A DNA stretch of 64,000 bases from UBA6898 sp964463135 (GCA_964463135.1 CAYXBA010000004.1:62001-126000); one strand, 5' to 3'; positions 16,895-25,964 are shown, counted from the first letter of the stretch. Numbers and translations are program-made. Notes: a model not told the origin generated them from the letters alone.

Positions 16895-17733
16895 TAACGG
16901 TACCTCCATTTGATGATGAGCCTTCCGGTTATGGTCAGGATCAGAATGAATATGGTGATCACAAAAGCGGCTGCCCATGCCTGCTCATGCCAGGCATCGT
17001 ACGGCCCCATGGCGTACTGAAATATCGTGACCGTGAGCGACGAGATGGGCTGCTTCATGTTCAGCGAGAAGAAGGAGTTGTTGAATGAGGTGAAGAGAAG
17101 CGGCGCTGTCTCTCCTGCCACCCGGGCGATCGAAAGAAGGATTCCGGTCAGGATGCCGGTTGCTGCCCCGCGGTACACCACCTGGGTGATCACCTTGTAG
17201 TACGGCGCGCCGAGCGCAAAGGCAGCCTCGCGCAGGGTCCAGGGGACCAACGAGAGCATGTCCTCGGTCGTCCGCAAGACGACCGGTATCATGATGATCG
17301 AGAGCGCGATCGCCCCTGCCCACCCGCTGAAGTGGCCGATCGGTCTGACCAGCACTGCGTAGATGAAGGTACCGATGACGATCGAGGGCACGCTCACCAT
17401 GATGTCGGAGAGGATACTGATGATCCGCGCGATCTTTCGTCCGCGTGCATACTCTGCAAGGAAGGTCCCGCCGAGGACGCCGACCGGCACACCGATCAGG
17501 GTCGCAAAGATCGTTATGACAAGCTGTCCGACAAAGGCATTTCTCAGGCCTCCCCCGTCAGTGCCGGGCGGAGAAGGATCGTTCATGAAGAGGCTTGGGG
17601 TCAGGGCCTTGAGGCCATGCACCAGGACATCGCCCAGGATAAAGACCAGCCAGAAAAGCCCCAGAAACGCAGCAAGAGTGCTGAGCGCAAGAGCAATGCT
17701 GCCCTCTATTTTTCTCTTCTGCTCTGTGGTCAT
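16894..17733 (-). CDS. pstA: Phosphate ABC transporter permease PstA
   Basis: PstA is one of the two membrane permeases of the phosphate importer. The 279-residue protein has about six hydrophobic segments and the inner-membrane ABC permease EAA-type loop LREAAFALGAPYYKVITQVV. The VPSIVIGTFIYA and GETAPLLFTSF stretches are typical of PstA. It overlaps pstC by ATGA and pstB by one base. Confidence 0.96.
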   Translation of the reverse strand: MTTEQKRKIEGSIALALSTLAAFLGLFWLVFILGDVLVHGLKALTPSLFMNDPSPPGTDGGGLRNAFVGQLVITIFATLIGVPVGVLGGTFLAEYARGRKIARIISILSDIMVSVPSIVIGTFIYAVLVRPIGHFSGWAGAIALSIIMIPVVLRTTEDMLSLVPWTLREAAFALGAPYYKVITQVVYRGAATGILTGILLSIARVAGETAPLLFTSFNNSFFSLNMKQPISSLTVTIFQYAMGPYDAWHEQAWAAAFVITIFILILTITGRLIIKWRYR

Positions 17734-18671
17734 CGTGAATACTTCCTCTCTGCCTTGAGCAGAAAGAACTTGGCTATCGCCAGGGTGATGAAGCTCATCA
17801 CAAAGAGCACCAGCGCAAGATAAAAGAGTGCGGAGAGATAGACATCATTGTCCGCTTCTGCAAATTCATTGGCGAGCGTTACCGTGATCGTTGCCGCGGC
17901 GTCGAGGAGCGAGGTCGTGATCCTGTGGTTGTTGCCGAGGACAAAGGCGACCGCCATGGTCTCGCCAAGCGCCCTCCCCAGGGACAGGACAATGCCGCCG
18001 AAGACCCCGAGCTTCGAATACGGGATGACCACGTTCTTTACCACTTCCCACTTTGTTGCGCCGAGAGCGTACGCCGATTCCTTGACCACTGCCGGCGTCA
18101 GGTTGAACGAGTCCCTCGATATGCTGGCAGTGAACGGGATGATCATGATGCTCAGGATGATGCTTGCGGTCAGGATATCTATGCCCATGGGCGTGCCCTG
18201 GAACAGGATGCTCACAAACGGTATATTGACCGTTATCTTTTTCAAAAAAGGCTCGACATAATTGGCCATGATCGGCGACAGGGTGAAGAGGCCCCACATG
18301 CCGTAGATGATGCTCGGTATTGCGGCCAGCAGTTCTATGGCGATACCGATAGGGGTCTTCAGGAAGTTCGGGGATATTTCGGTAACGAATATTGCAATGC
18401 CGATGGCAACCGGTATGGCGATAAGAAGAGAGATAAAGGTCGTGAGGATCGTGCCGTAGATGTTCGTTAATGCGCCGAAGGACTCGGTGACCGGGTTCCA
18501 GTCTGTTGAGGTCAGAAATTTGATAATGCCGAACCTGCCTATGGCCAGCGAAGATTCGGAAACAAGCACATACAGGATACCCACTATAAAGATGATCACC
18601 GAAAAGGAGGCAATTGCGGTGATGAATGAAAAGATCAGATCGATCGGGTTCTTTTTTGATATCGCTGCCAT
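17730..18671 (-). CDS. pstC: Phosphate ABC transporter permease PstC
   Basis: PstC pairs with PstA to form the phosphate channel. From the ATG at 18671 the product is 313 residues with about six membrane segments, an AAIPSIIYGMWGLF motif and the EAA loop VKESAYALGATKWEVVKNVV. Upstream in-frame starts (18707 GTG, 18695 ATG) are possible but would add residues unlike family N-termini. The gene ends overlapping pstA by ATGA. Confidence 0.94.
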   Translation of the reverse strand: MAAISKKNPIDLIFSFITAIASFSVIIFIVGILYVLVSESSLAIGRFGIIKFLTSTDWNPVTESFGALTNIYGTILTTFISLLIAIPVAIGIAIFVTEISPNFLKTPIGIAIELLAAIPSIIYGMWGLFTLSPIMANYVEPFLKKITVNIPFVSILFQGTPMGIDILTASIILSIMIIPFTASISRDSFNLTPAVVKESAYALGATKWEVVKNVVIPYSKLGVFGGIVLSLGRALGETMAVAFVLGNNHRITTSLLDAAATITVTLANEFAEADNDVYLSALFYLALVLFVMSFITLAIAKFFLLKAERKYSR

Positions 18672-18727
18672 AGCCCTATTGCAATCCTCCAGCATGACGG
18701 TAAGCACATTTGAATAATTCCGTAATT

Positions 18728-18811
18728 TGTCACTCCGGCGGCTCCGTCCAGCCTACTGTTGGCTCGTCCGGAGTCTTTCCGAAGAAAGATTCCCGACAAG
18801 CGGAAATGACA
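18728..18811. repeat. Palindromic dispersed-repeat-like element between pstS and pstC
   Basis: This 84-bp noncoding stretch has near-matching inverted ends, TGTCACTCCGGC and GCGGAAATGACA, and internal palindromic pieces (TCCGGAGTC, CCGAAGAAAG, TCCCGACAAGCGG). That is the style of REP/MITE-like elements whose ends read TGTCAttCCCGC. No second full copy was noticed in this window, so multi-copy status is untested. Confidence 0.55.
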
Positions 18812-18827
18812 TAAAACCGATGCATCA

Positions 18828-18858
18828 CCTGCCTCCCCTTGTATTAAAGGGAGGCAGG
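18828..18858 (-). terminator. Strong hairpin downstream of pstS
   Basis: CCTGCCTCCC at 18828-18837 pairs perfectly with GGGAGGCAGG at 18849-18858 around an 11-nt loop, 14 bp after the pstS stop. There is no T-run, so it probably acts as an mRNA stabiliser or partial attenuator that lets pstS be expressed above pstCAB, a common arrangement for binding-protein genes. Confidence 0.6.
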
Positions 18859-18871
18859 GAAGGTTGTATCT

Positions 18872-19882
18872 TTACTGCAAACCGTTTGCCTTCCAGTACG
18901 TCCTGATCTTCTCTTTCAGAGATTTCGGCAGAGGGACGTACACCAGTTCCTTTGCCTTATTGTCCCCGTTCTTGAATGCCCAGTCAAAGAATTTTACGAC
19001 GTTCCTGTTAGAATCGACCTTTTCCTTTGCAAGGAGAATGAACGTTGCACCGGCTATGGGCCAGGAATTCTTGCCCGGAGCATTCGTCAGCCAGAGGTGA
19101 AAGTCCTTCTTTGCGTCAAAGTCGCCTGTCTCGGCAGCATCCTCGAAGCTCTCAAAGCCGGGCTCTACAAAGTTGCCGGCCTTGTTTTTGAGCTGCGTGT
19201 AGTCAAGCTTGTTCTGCTTTGCATAGGCAAATTCGACATACCCGATCGCATTTTTGGTCCGCTTCACATAGTTGGCAACGCCTTCATTGCCTTTGCCGCC
19301 AATGCCTGCAGGGAACTTCACTGCCTTTCCTTCCCCGACCTTGGTCTTCCATGCAGGACAGGCCTCTGCCAGGTAGTGCGTAAATATTGCGGTAGTGCCC
19401 GATCCGTCAGAACGGTAGACCACCGTGATCTCACCCTGCGGGAGTTTCAGTCCGGGATTCAGCTTCTGGACAGCAGCATTATCCCATGTCTTGATCTCAC
19501 CAAGGAAGATCTTGCAGAGCGTGTCGCCGTCGAGCTTAAGCTGGCCCGGGTTAATACCGTCAAGGTTCGCAACAGGAACAACGCCGCCGATCACTGCAGG
19601 GAACTGAAGCAGCTTGTCCTTCTGGAGCTGTTCGGGCTTAAGCGGATCATCCGAAGCGCCGAAATGGACCGTCCTCTCGGTGACCTGCCTCACCCCGCCG
19701 CCTGAACCGATCGACTGGTAGTTCAGCTGCACGCCGGTTATCTTGTTATATTCGAATGCCCATGCAGAATACACAGGATAGGGGAACGTTGCTCCTGCGC
19801 CGTTAATGGTTTCTGCTGCCTGAGCATACGTAAAAGAAAAAACTATCAGGACTGCCAGGAGAATTTTGACTGCGGTTTTCAT
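18872..19882 (-). CDS. pstS: Phosphate ABC transporter substrate-binding protein PstS
   Basis: PstS captures periplasmic phosphate for the Pst importer. The 336-residue protein has a signal peptide (MKTAVKILLAVLIVFSFTYAQA, likely cut near residue 22), then AETINGAGATFPYPVYSAWA and SIGSGGGVRQ, and the phosphate-binding YRSDGSGTTAIFTHYL loop, all standard PstS features. Pho boxes lie upstream. A stem-loop and a repeat element separate it from pstC. Confidence 0.97.
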   Translation of the reverse strand: MKTAVKILLAVLIVFSFTYAQAAETINGAGATFPYPVYSAWAFEYNKITGVQLNYQSIGSGGGVRQVTERTVHFGASDDPLKPEQLQKDKLLQFPAVIGGVVPVANLDGINPGQLKLDGDTLCKIFLGEIKTWDNAAVQKLNPGLKLPQGEITVVYRSDGSGTTAIFTHYLAEACPAWKTKVGEGKAVKFPAGIGGKGNEGVANYVKRTKNAIGYVEFAYAKQNKLDYTQLKNKAGNFVEPGFESFEDAAETGDFDAKKDFHLWLTNAPGKNSWPIAGATFILLAKEKVDSNRNVVKFFDWAFKNGDNKAKELVYVPLPKSLKEKIRTYWKANGLQ

Positions 19883-19938
19883 ATCTACTCCTTATTACGT
19901 TAATTTTTGCTGCACCTTGAAGTAGTCTATATGACAGA

Positions 19939-19978
19939 TGTTACCGCAATATTAAGGAAATGTTACATTTCTGTTACA
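19939..19978 (-). promoter_or_regulatory. Pho-box array (four 11-bp repeats) for pstS
   Basis: On the minus strand four 7-mers occur at exact 11-bp steps: TGTAACA, TGTAACA, CTTAATA and GGTAACA. PhoB/PhoP operators are direct repeats with an 11-bp period. A TATAGA that could serve as -10 lies at 19926-19931. The array overlaps the last codons of phoR and is 57 bp before pstS, which predicts activation of pstS by the adjacent PhoB at low phosphate. Confidence 0.7.
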
Positions 19979-21705
19979 ACTATTTTTACCCTGGAGCCCT
20001 TGCCCGGCATACTTTCGATCTGCATATCCCATCCGTGAGCCTTCACCAGATGCTTTACGATTGCCAGACCAAGCCCGGTCCCGCCCATCTTTCGGGATCT
20101 TGAGGGATCTGCCCTGAAAAATCTCTCCCCCAGTCTTGCCAGGAATTTGGGCGGTACTCCTATGCCGGTGTCTTCAACAAACAGATATGGTTTTCCGGCT
20201 TCCCGGTCAATACCAAAGGTCACGCCGCCTTTTTCTGTGAACTTTACGGCATTATCCACCAGGTTTGTCAGGATCTGGATTAGGCGGTTCCTGTCAGCCT
20301 CGATCTGCCTGATATCGGACCCCACATGAGATCTTATATAAAGATCTTTGGCCGCCGCTTTAGCCTTAAATAGTTCAATGACATTTTCGAATACCGCTTT
20401 GATATCAATAAGTGACTTTTCGACTTTGATAACCCCAAGCTCGATCCTGGAAATGGTCATCAGGTCATCAACCAGTGCGTCAATACGTTCGCTGTTTGAT
20501 TTGATCGTCTGGACAAAACGGACCGCATTCTCCTGATCAGTGATGGCTCCGTCAAGCAGCGTATCGGCAAATCCCTTGATCGCGGTAATCGGGGTCTTCA
20601 GCTCATGCGAGACATTGGCAACAAAGTCTTTTCTGACCTGTTCGAGCTTTTTGATATCGGTAACGTCATGGAACACGGCGACAAAACCTGAAAGTTCACC
20701 TGCCGTGTAGAAAAGCGGCGATACCCTGACAGCAAGATGCTTCTCTGCCGGAGATTCTATGGTGAATTCGGTCATCCCCGGCATAAGGCTATGACGAACC
20801 TCTTCAATAAGGCCTGAAAATGCGTGACTACGGACAACTTCAGCAAAACGCACACCTGCAGGAGAACTGTCGCCGAAAAAATCCTTTACCGAAGAGCTGG
20901 AGAGATTCACTATGCCTTTTGCATCTATTATGAGAAGCGCATCAGGGATACTTTTGAGAATTACATTCAGACGGCTTCGTTCTTCTTCGCTCTGCGACAT
21001 GATTTTGCTTAAGGCAACAGACATGGAAGTAAGGTTGTCGGCAATCTCGCTGAATTCACCAGCCTTATGCAAAAAAAGCCTCTTGTCTATATCTCCGCCG
21101 GAGAGCGATCGCGAAAAGTCCGTTATCTGTTTCAGAAGTCTTCTCAGGTGGTCGGTCTGCCATACCGATACTCCCCAGGTCACCAAAAGTACTATCATGA
21201 CAACAAGGATCATCTTTATCCTGAGGCTATTTACTGAATTATCAATATCTCGGAGAGGCACCGCAAGTCTTATGAAGCCTTCGTCAGCCACGCCATGGGT
21301 GATCTTCTTTGCAACATAAAGAAAGTCATATTGCATGGTATCGCTGTACCGTATCGTCATACCTTTTCCGAAATTGGCCGCCTGCTGTATCTCGGTCCTA
21401 TTTGCATGATTGTCCATAGTTGCGGCTTCATGGTCCGAGTCGCCGATAACGCTTCCATCCTTCAGTATCACGGTGACACGCGCATGTATTTCTTTCGTTA
21501 TTTTTTTACAGAAGCTGTCCAGGTTGCCCCGGGTAAACGATATCTCATGTGAGAGCAGGTCTATCATGTCTTCAAGGTGCTCTTTTTGGATGCTTATATG
21601 ATTTTCTCTGACAGCAGAGGTGATGTAGATCTCGGTAACAAGACCGGCTATCAGGACGATGACCGCATAGACTATAAAAATGCGTCTGAAGATCCTATTG
21701 TTCAC
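19963..21705 (-). CDS. phoR: Phosphate-regulon sensor histidine kinase PhoR
   Basis: The 580-residue kinase has TM1 at about 8-29, a periplasmic region, TM2 at about 162-181, a HAMP segment, a PAS domain near 240-350, HisKA with phospho-acceptor His367 (NVSHELKTPITAIKGFADTL) and an ATPase domain (DNAVKFTEKGG, DTGIGVPPKFL, GGTGLGLAIVKHLV). The order and the neighbouring phoB and pst genes identify it as PhoR. The periplasmic domain is larger than in E. coli PhoR, as in many other lineages. Its start overlaps phoB by ATGA. Confidence 0.93.
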   Translation of the reverse strand: MNNRIFRRIFIVYAVIVLIAGLVTEIYITSAVRENHISIQKEHLEDMIDLLSHEISFTRGNLDSFCKKITKEIHARVTVILKDGSVIGDSDHEAATMDNHANRTEIQQAANFGKGMTIRYSDTMQYDFLYVAKKITHGVADEGFIRLAVPLRDIDNSVNSLRIKMILVVMIVLLVTWGVSVWQTDHLRRLLKQITDFSRSLSGGDIDKRLFLHKAGEFSEIADNLTSMSVALSKIMSQSEEERSRLNVILKSIPDALLIIDAKGIVNLSSSSVKDFFGDSSPAGVRFAEVVRSHAFSGLIEEVRHSLMPGMTEFTIESPAEKHLAVRVSPLFYTAGELSGFVAVFHDVTDIKKLEQVRKDFVANVSHELKTPITAIKGFADTLLDGAITDQENAVRFVQTIKSNSERIDALVDDLMTISRIELGVIKVEKSLIDIKAVFENVIELFKAKAAAKDLYIRSHVGSDIRQIEADRNRLIQILTNLVDNAVKFTEKGGVTFGIDREAGKPYLFVEDTGIGVPPKFLARLGERFFRADPSRSRKMGGTGLGLAIVKHLVKAHGWDMQIESMPGKGSRVKIVVTEM

Positions 21706-22391
21706 GCTTGAGCGTCCACGTAGTAACCAATGCCTCTTTTGGTCTTGATATATTCCGGATTTGCCGGGTCATCCTCAATCTGTGTGCGGAGCCTTCGTAT
21801 ATGTACATCAACTGTCCTTGGTTCTACAAAGGCCTCATCCTTCCAGACAGCGTCAAGCAGCTGATCGCGGCTAAAAACCTTTCCCCTTCTTTCAACGAGG
21901 AAGATGAGAAGTCTGAATTCGGTGGAACTTAGGTCCAGGGCTTTATCATGCTTTGTCACCGCATAGGTCTCTTTGTTGATCGCAAGTTTGCCGATGCGGA
22001 CAACCGTCTCTTCAGTCGTTTTTCCCGATGTTCTTCTCATGACGGTCTTAATGCGTGCAAGGAGCTCTCTCGGGCTGAAAGGCTTTGTCATATAGTCATC
22101 GGCACCCATTTCGAGCCCGATTATCTTGTCCACCTCTTCCCCTTTTGCCGTGAGCATTATGATCGGTATGTTCTGCGTGCGCGGATCACTTCTCACGATC
22201 CGGCATATCTCTATTCCCTGTATTCCCGGAAGCATGAGGTCAAGAACCAGAAAGTCGAATTTCTCTTTCCTGATCCTGGCAAGGGCATCTTCACCGTCAA
22301 AGGCAGAGAAAACGTCAAACCCCTCTTTTCGTAGATTATAGGTGACAAGCTCGACGATATCCGGTTCATCATCTACTACTAATATCTTCAT
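21702..22391 (-). CDS. phoB: Phosphate-regulon response regulator PhoB (OmpR family)
   Basis: The product has a receiver (Asp51 in LVLDLMLPG, Thr in MLTAKG, Lys in TKPF) and a C-terminal winged helix (LSSTEFRLLIFLVERRGKVFS, DVHIRRLRTQIEDDP), the OmpR/PhoB layout. The ATG at 22391 gives 229 residues starting MKILVVDDEP. An ATG three codons earlier is also possible and neither has a clear Shine-Dalgarno. It is followed directly by phoR and should bind the Pho boxes before pstS. Confidence 0.93.
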   Translation of the reverse strand: MKILVVDDEPDIVELVTYNLRKEGFDVFSAFDGEDALARIRKEKFDFLVLDLMLPGIQGIEICRIVRSDPRTQNIPIIMLTAKGEEVDKIIGLEMGADDYMTKPFSPRELLARIKTVMRRTSGKTTEETVVRIGKLAINKETYAVTKHDKALDLSSTEFRLLIFLVERRGKVFSRDQLLDAVWKDEAFVEPRTVDVHIRRLRTQIEDDPANPEYIKTKRGIGYYVDAQA

Positions 22392-22400
22392 AGCGCACAT

Positions 22401-22756
22401 GCTTTAAATTACAATTGTCCTTAACAAGATTACAAGAATAATGCACAATTGTATTGCGTTTGCTATGTATGGAGCGTTGCAGGCGTATCTTGTAGCTGCA
22501 CGAATATTCATAGGTATGCGGGGAGGACGGGCAGCAAAGCCTTTCGCAGCAATACCGTAATGGGCGCTCCAGCCCCATTTTCCTCATAAATCACAAAACC
22601 ACTTTCAATGAAGTCCTGCTCTCAAGGCAGCAGGCCCCTTCTAAGATCAATTGCCTTGAAAGGCTTTGGGGCCTGGCCTTCCCGTATGCAACAACAGGGT
22701 TTAGTCAACAATCAGACCGACAGGGATTCGCAGAAACAAAAATCGACGGGACTGCT
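22401..22756. other. Intergenic region with strong stem-loop, possible small RNA or dispersed element
   Basis: This roughly 350-bp stretch between the MBL hydrolase and phoB holds no convincing gene. At 22631-22675 an 8-bp stem (CAGGCCCC with GGGGCCTG) encloses a second hairpin (GCCT-TGAA-AGGC). A further GC-rich palindrome (GGGCGCTCCAGCCCC) lies near 22562-22576. No known riboswitch was recognised. The phoB promoter is probably near the 22400 end. Confidence 0.4.
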
Positions 22757-23539
22757 TCAGACCCTCTTTGAGTAGGTTGCTATCGACTTCATGATATTGC
22801 TGAACTCGGACTGGGAGTCCAGTGCGTCAAACAGGGACCGGGTGTCATTCATAAGACCGCGCGAACCTTTGATGGCCTTTTCAAAATCAGCTGCAGCATC
22901 TGTAGATATTCTTCCGTGCCCGGGATACATCTCCCGTATCTTCATGTAGCTCAGCTGCTGGAGCGTACCGATATAATCACTTATATTCCCGGATGGGAAT
23001 ATACCGCCCAGCGTCCCGTTGGCAAAGATCGTATCTCCGGTAAAGAGCAGCTGATGTTCTGGCTCATAAAGACAGATCGCCCCTGAGCAGTGGCCCGGTG
23101 TATGAAGGGTATGGAGGACATAGCCGCCGACGTCGATTATGGTGTCGTGGTGGAGATGAAGGTCAACATGGAAGTCATCAGCCTTGTGGCCAAAAGCCTT
23201 GCTCATGAGCACAAACTCATCCTGCAGGCCGATCTTGTTTGCGGCCCGCGTATGCGCAGCAACGATGGCATGAGGGGGGAAATAAGGCACTCCGCCGATG
23301 TGGTCAATATGCTCATGGGTCAGCACGATGATGTTGATGTCAGATGCTGACAAGCCAAGGGCAGCAAGCTGCTGCTCAAGGATCCTGAAATCTGCAGGCA
23401 GACCTGAATCAACAAGCAGGTTTTTCTTCGTTCCCTTGACCAGATAGACCTTACAGCCGCCCCCGCGGGCACCGAGCTGATAGATATTCTCTTTTAGTTC
23501 GACAATATCGCTTTTTCTGCTCTCAGAGGATTCCATCAT
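22757..23539 (-). CDS. Metallo-beta-lactamase-fold hydrolase
   Basis: The 260-residue protein has the MBL-fold metal motif THEHIDHIGG, a downstream His in HTPGHCSGAI, Asp in FTGDTIF and a C-terminal PGHGR. Two metal ions are therefore expected. The pattern fits the glyoxalase II-like group of MBL hydrolases, but the substrate is unknown. It starts one base after the stop of the cNMP-binding protein gene, so the two form a unit. Confidence 0.88.
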   Translation of the reverse strand: MMESSESRKSDIVELKENIYQLGARGGGCKVYLVKGTKKNLLVDSGLPADFRILEQQLAALGLSASDINIIVLTHEHIDHIGGVPYFPPHAIVAAHTRAANKIGLQDEFVLMSKAFGHKADDFHVDLHLHHDTIIDVGGYVLHTLHTPGHCSGAICLYEPEHQLLFTGDTIFANGTLGGIFPSGNISDYIGTLQQLSYMKIREMYPGHGRISTDAAADFEKAIKGSRGLMNDTRSLFDALDSQSEFSNIMKSIATYSKRV

Positions 23540-23540
23540 C

Positions 23541-23921
23541 CTAATCGCCTGTACGCCTCTCCGTGTCCAGCTGGCTCCTGAGTCTGAGGCTGAGAGCCTT
23601 CAGTACAATGAGTGCAAAGGCCGGCTGCTGTCCGACCAGATAAACAAAATGCGCGTGATCAATCTCAAGGACGCTGGTGCTATCCTCCGCAGCAACCGCC
23701 GTTGCAGATCGGGGAAGATTATCCACAAGCGCCATCTCTCCAAAGATGTCGCCCTTATGGAGCTGGCCGACTCTATTTTCGTTGCCGTTATTTCCCTTAA
23801 GGATATTCACGCTTCCGGAATGAATGACATACATATATTGGCCGATGCTGCCCTCGGTGAAGATAACCTCACCCTTTGCGTAGCTCTTTAGAAATTTGTC
23901 AGAAAAATTCAGTTCGTCCAT
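23541..23921 (-). CDS. Cyclic-nucleotide-binding domain protein
   Basis: From the ATG at 23921, which has a GGAAG Shine-Dalgarno, the product is 126 residues and consists of one cNMP-binding fold: YAKGEVIFTEGSIGQYMYVIHSG, then GDIFGEMALVDNLPRSATAVA, matching the phosphate-binding cassette with Glu and Arg in place. There is no DNA-binding domain, so it is probably a sensor or regulatory subunit. A start at 23975 is possible but lacks a ribosome site. It is coupled to the MBL hydrolase. Confidence 0.85.
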   Translation of the reverse strand: MDELNFSDKFLKSYAKGEVIFTEGSIGQYMYVIHSGSVNILKGNNGNENRVGQLHKGDIFGEMALVDNLPRSATAVAAEDSTSVLEIDHAHFVYLVGQQPAFALIVLKALSLRLRSQLDTERRTGD

Positions 23922-24042
23922 TGTTATTCTTCCGGGAGCATCAAAAAGGAGATGGGTTCCGGTGCGGGCAATCATAGCAAAATAAACAGCTCACATTCAA
24001 GCCAGGATATAACAAAGGTTGCCAGGATCGGGCAGGCAGCGA

Positions 24043-24711
24043 TCAGACCGGCAGGAGTTCACAGAAATGAAAGCGGCTGTCCCTGACAACTACCCCGCCT
24101 TTTTCGAATCGCACCGGACTGCTGAAGAGCGGACCGCCAAAGACAAAGGAATGGAACTCACCATTTTCGCCGCAGGGGTCAACATGAGGAGGAAGGTCTC
24201 CGAGGAGCTGCTCATCATAGAACCTGCCTGAGAACTCTCCGCCGAGCACCTGCGAATCAACACACGTGATGATCGCCCTGAACCCCTGCCTGATAAAAGA
24301 TCGGGCCAATTCTGTCGTGTCGCGCTTCCAGAGGGGAAAGACCGCCTTCATGCCGACCTCTGCCAGCTTCTTCTCACGGTAAGTCTTCAGGTCTTCGAGA
24401 AAGAGATCACCGAACGCGACGCCGGTCACACCCTCTTCCCTGTATCTCAAAAGGGCGTCCCGCATGGCTGTCTCGTAGTGTTCATTCGATGAATCCTTCG
24501 GTATGTACACCTTCTCAAGGGGCAGGCAGATCGAAGCTGCCTGCTGCTCCACAAGTGCGATCCTGACCCCATGCATGCTGATCCTGTCATATCCCTCGGT
24601 CACGGTGGTCAGCAGGCTTACCGCGTCATAGCGGTCATCTTGCCTGAGCTCGTAGAGCGCCCGGCCGCTGTCCTTGCCGCTCGACCATGCAAAGACCACC
24701 TTTTCCTTCAC
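24043..24711 (-). CDS. ATP-pyrophosphatase-like protein (diphthine-ammonia ligase/DUF71 family)
   Basis: The 222-residue protein starts with a PP-loop motif WSSGKDSGRAL and has GVAFGDLFLEDLKTYREKKL and CGENGEFHSFV, hallmarks of the Dph6/DUF71 family. In eukaryotes and archaea the family makes diphthamide. Bacteria lack diphthamide, so here it is a functionally unassigned ATP-dependent amidotransferase or adenylating enzyme. The start overlaps the M48 protease gene by ATGA. Confidence 0.85.
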   Translation of the reverse strand: MKEKVVFAWSSGKDSGRALYELRQDDRYDAVSLLTTVTEGYDRISMHGVRIALVEQQAASICLPLEKVYIPKDSSNEHYETAMRDALLRYREEGVTGVAFGDLFLEDLKTYREKKLAEVGMKAVFPLWKRDTTELARSFIRQGFRAIITCVDSQVLGGEFSGRFYDEQLLGDLPPHVDPCGENGEFHSFVFGGPLFSSPVRFEKGGVVVRDSRFHFCELLPV

Positions 24712-25964
24712 GACCTCTCCTTTGCCATTTCATGGATCTGCCTTACTCGCTCCACAACTGGAGGATGGGAGTAGTGAAAAGCAGCATATAGCGGATGGGG
24801 ATGGAGATTCGAAAGATTGTCCTTCGAGAGTTTGATCAGTGAGGTAGCGAGCGCATCAGGTTTTGGCGCAAGATCAACAGCGAAACGGTCAGCCTCGCGC
24901 TCATGTTTACAAGAGAATGCACTGAAGAGCGGGGTAAAGGGAAACGAGACAATACTGAATACAAAGCTGAGGATCACCAGTTCTGCGAAAAACGTATTTC
25001 CCGTAATCCCGAACATCTCCGCGAGAATGCCTGACTTCAGGACCCGAAAGGCAATGTACGCACCTGCCAATGAAAGCGCTTCAAAGACCACCAGCATCTT
25101 CAATACATGCTTCTTCTTCCAGTGGCCTCCTTCATGGGCCAGCACCGCAAGGACCTCGTCCTCATCCATCTTGTTCAGCAGCGTGTCATAGAGCACGATC
25201 CTTTTTGTCTTGCCGATGCCGGTGAAATACGCGTTCGTGTGATGGCTGCGCTTCGAGGCATCGATCTTGAAGACACGGCTGACCTTGATGCCGGTCTTCT
25301 GCATCATCGCCTTTATCCTCTCCTCAAGGGTATCTCCTTCGAGCGGGGTGAACTTGTTGAAGAGCGGTTCTATGACATAAGGTGAGATGTACATCATGAA
25401 TATACTGAAGACAAAAAAGAAGGACCAGACATACAGCCACCAGAGCTCAGGGCTCTTCTGTATGATCCAGAGCCCGCAGATCAGAACAATGCCCATCAGC
25501 ACGGTCGAGATGAGCGTTGACTTGATAAGGTCTGCGATCCAGAGCTTCAGGGTCATGGTGTTGAAGCCATATTTATTCTCTATCTTGAAGGTGTTGTACA
25601 GGCTGAAGGGGACCGAGAGCAGTGAGCCGGCATAACTCAGTAAAAGGAAAAAAAGTATACCCTGGACAATGAAGGAAGCGGAAAGAGAGGATATCCATGA
25701 GGAATAGAGCGCAAGCAGACCTCCATAGATAAAGACAAGGGTGATGATGTTGCTGACCACGGATTCGATGAGGCCAAGGGTATTATGCTCGATCGTGTAC
25801 GCGTGGGTCTTCTTCAGCAGGTCCTCGTCGATATACCCCTCAAAACCGGGCGGTATCGCAAGGCCTTTCTCTTTCATATGTCTGATATTGATAGAGTCCA
25901 GCCAATAGTCTAAACACTGGATCAGGACATAAGCGGCAAGAATGAGATAAGCGGTTGTCAGCAT
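24708..25964 (-). CDS. M48-family membrane zinc metallopeptidase (Ste24/CAAX protease-like)
   Basis: The 418-residue protein has an N-terminal M48 domain with several membrane helices, the zinc motif HEGGHWKKKH and a downstream Glu in HEREADRFAV. That layout matches Ste24-like CAAX-protease homologues. Bacterial members are thought to act in membrane protein quality control; the substrates here are unknown. It overlaps the ATP-pyrophosphatase gene, suggesting a two-gene unit. Confidence 0.93.
   Translation of the reverse strand: MLTTAYLILAAYVLIQCLDYWLDSINIRHMKEKGLAIPPGFEGYIDEDLLKKTHAYTIEHNTLGLIESVVSNIITLVFIYGGLLALYSSWISSLSASFIVQGILFFLLLSYAGSLLSVPFSLYNTFKIENKYGFNTMTLKLWIADLIKSTLISTVLMGIVLICGLWIIQKSPELWWLYVWSFFFVFSIFMMYISPYVIEPLFNKFTPLEGDTLEERIKAMMQKTGIKVSRVFKIDASKRSHHTNAYFTGIGKTKRIVLYDTLLNKMDEDEVLAVLAHEGGHWKKKHVLKMLVVFEALSLAGAYIAFRVLKSGILAEMFGITGNTFFAELVILSFVFSIVSFPFTPLFSAFSCKHEREADRFAVDLAPKPDALATSLIKLSKDNLSNLHPHPLYAAFHYSHPPVVERVRQIHEMAKERS

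Noticed and set aside
22560..22757. tRNA or known riboswitch in the phoB upstream region
   Set aside because: No cloverleaf or recognised riboswitch core could be drawn from the sequence.
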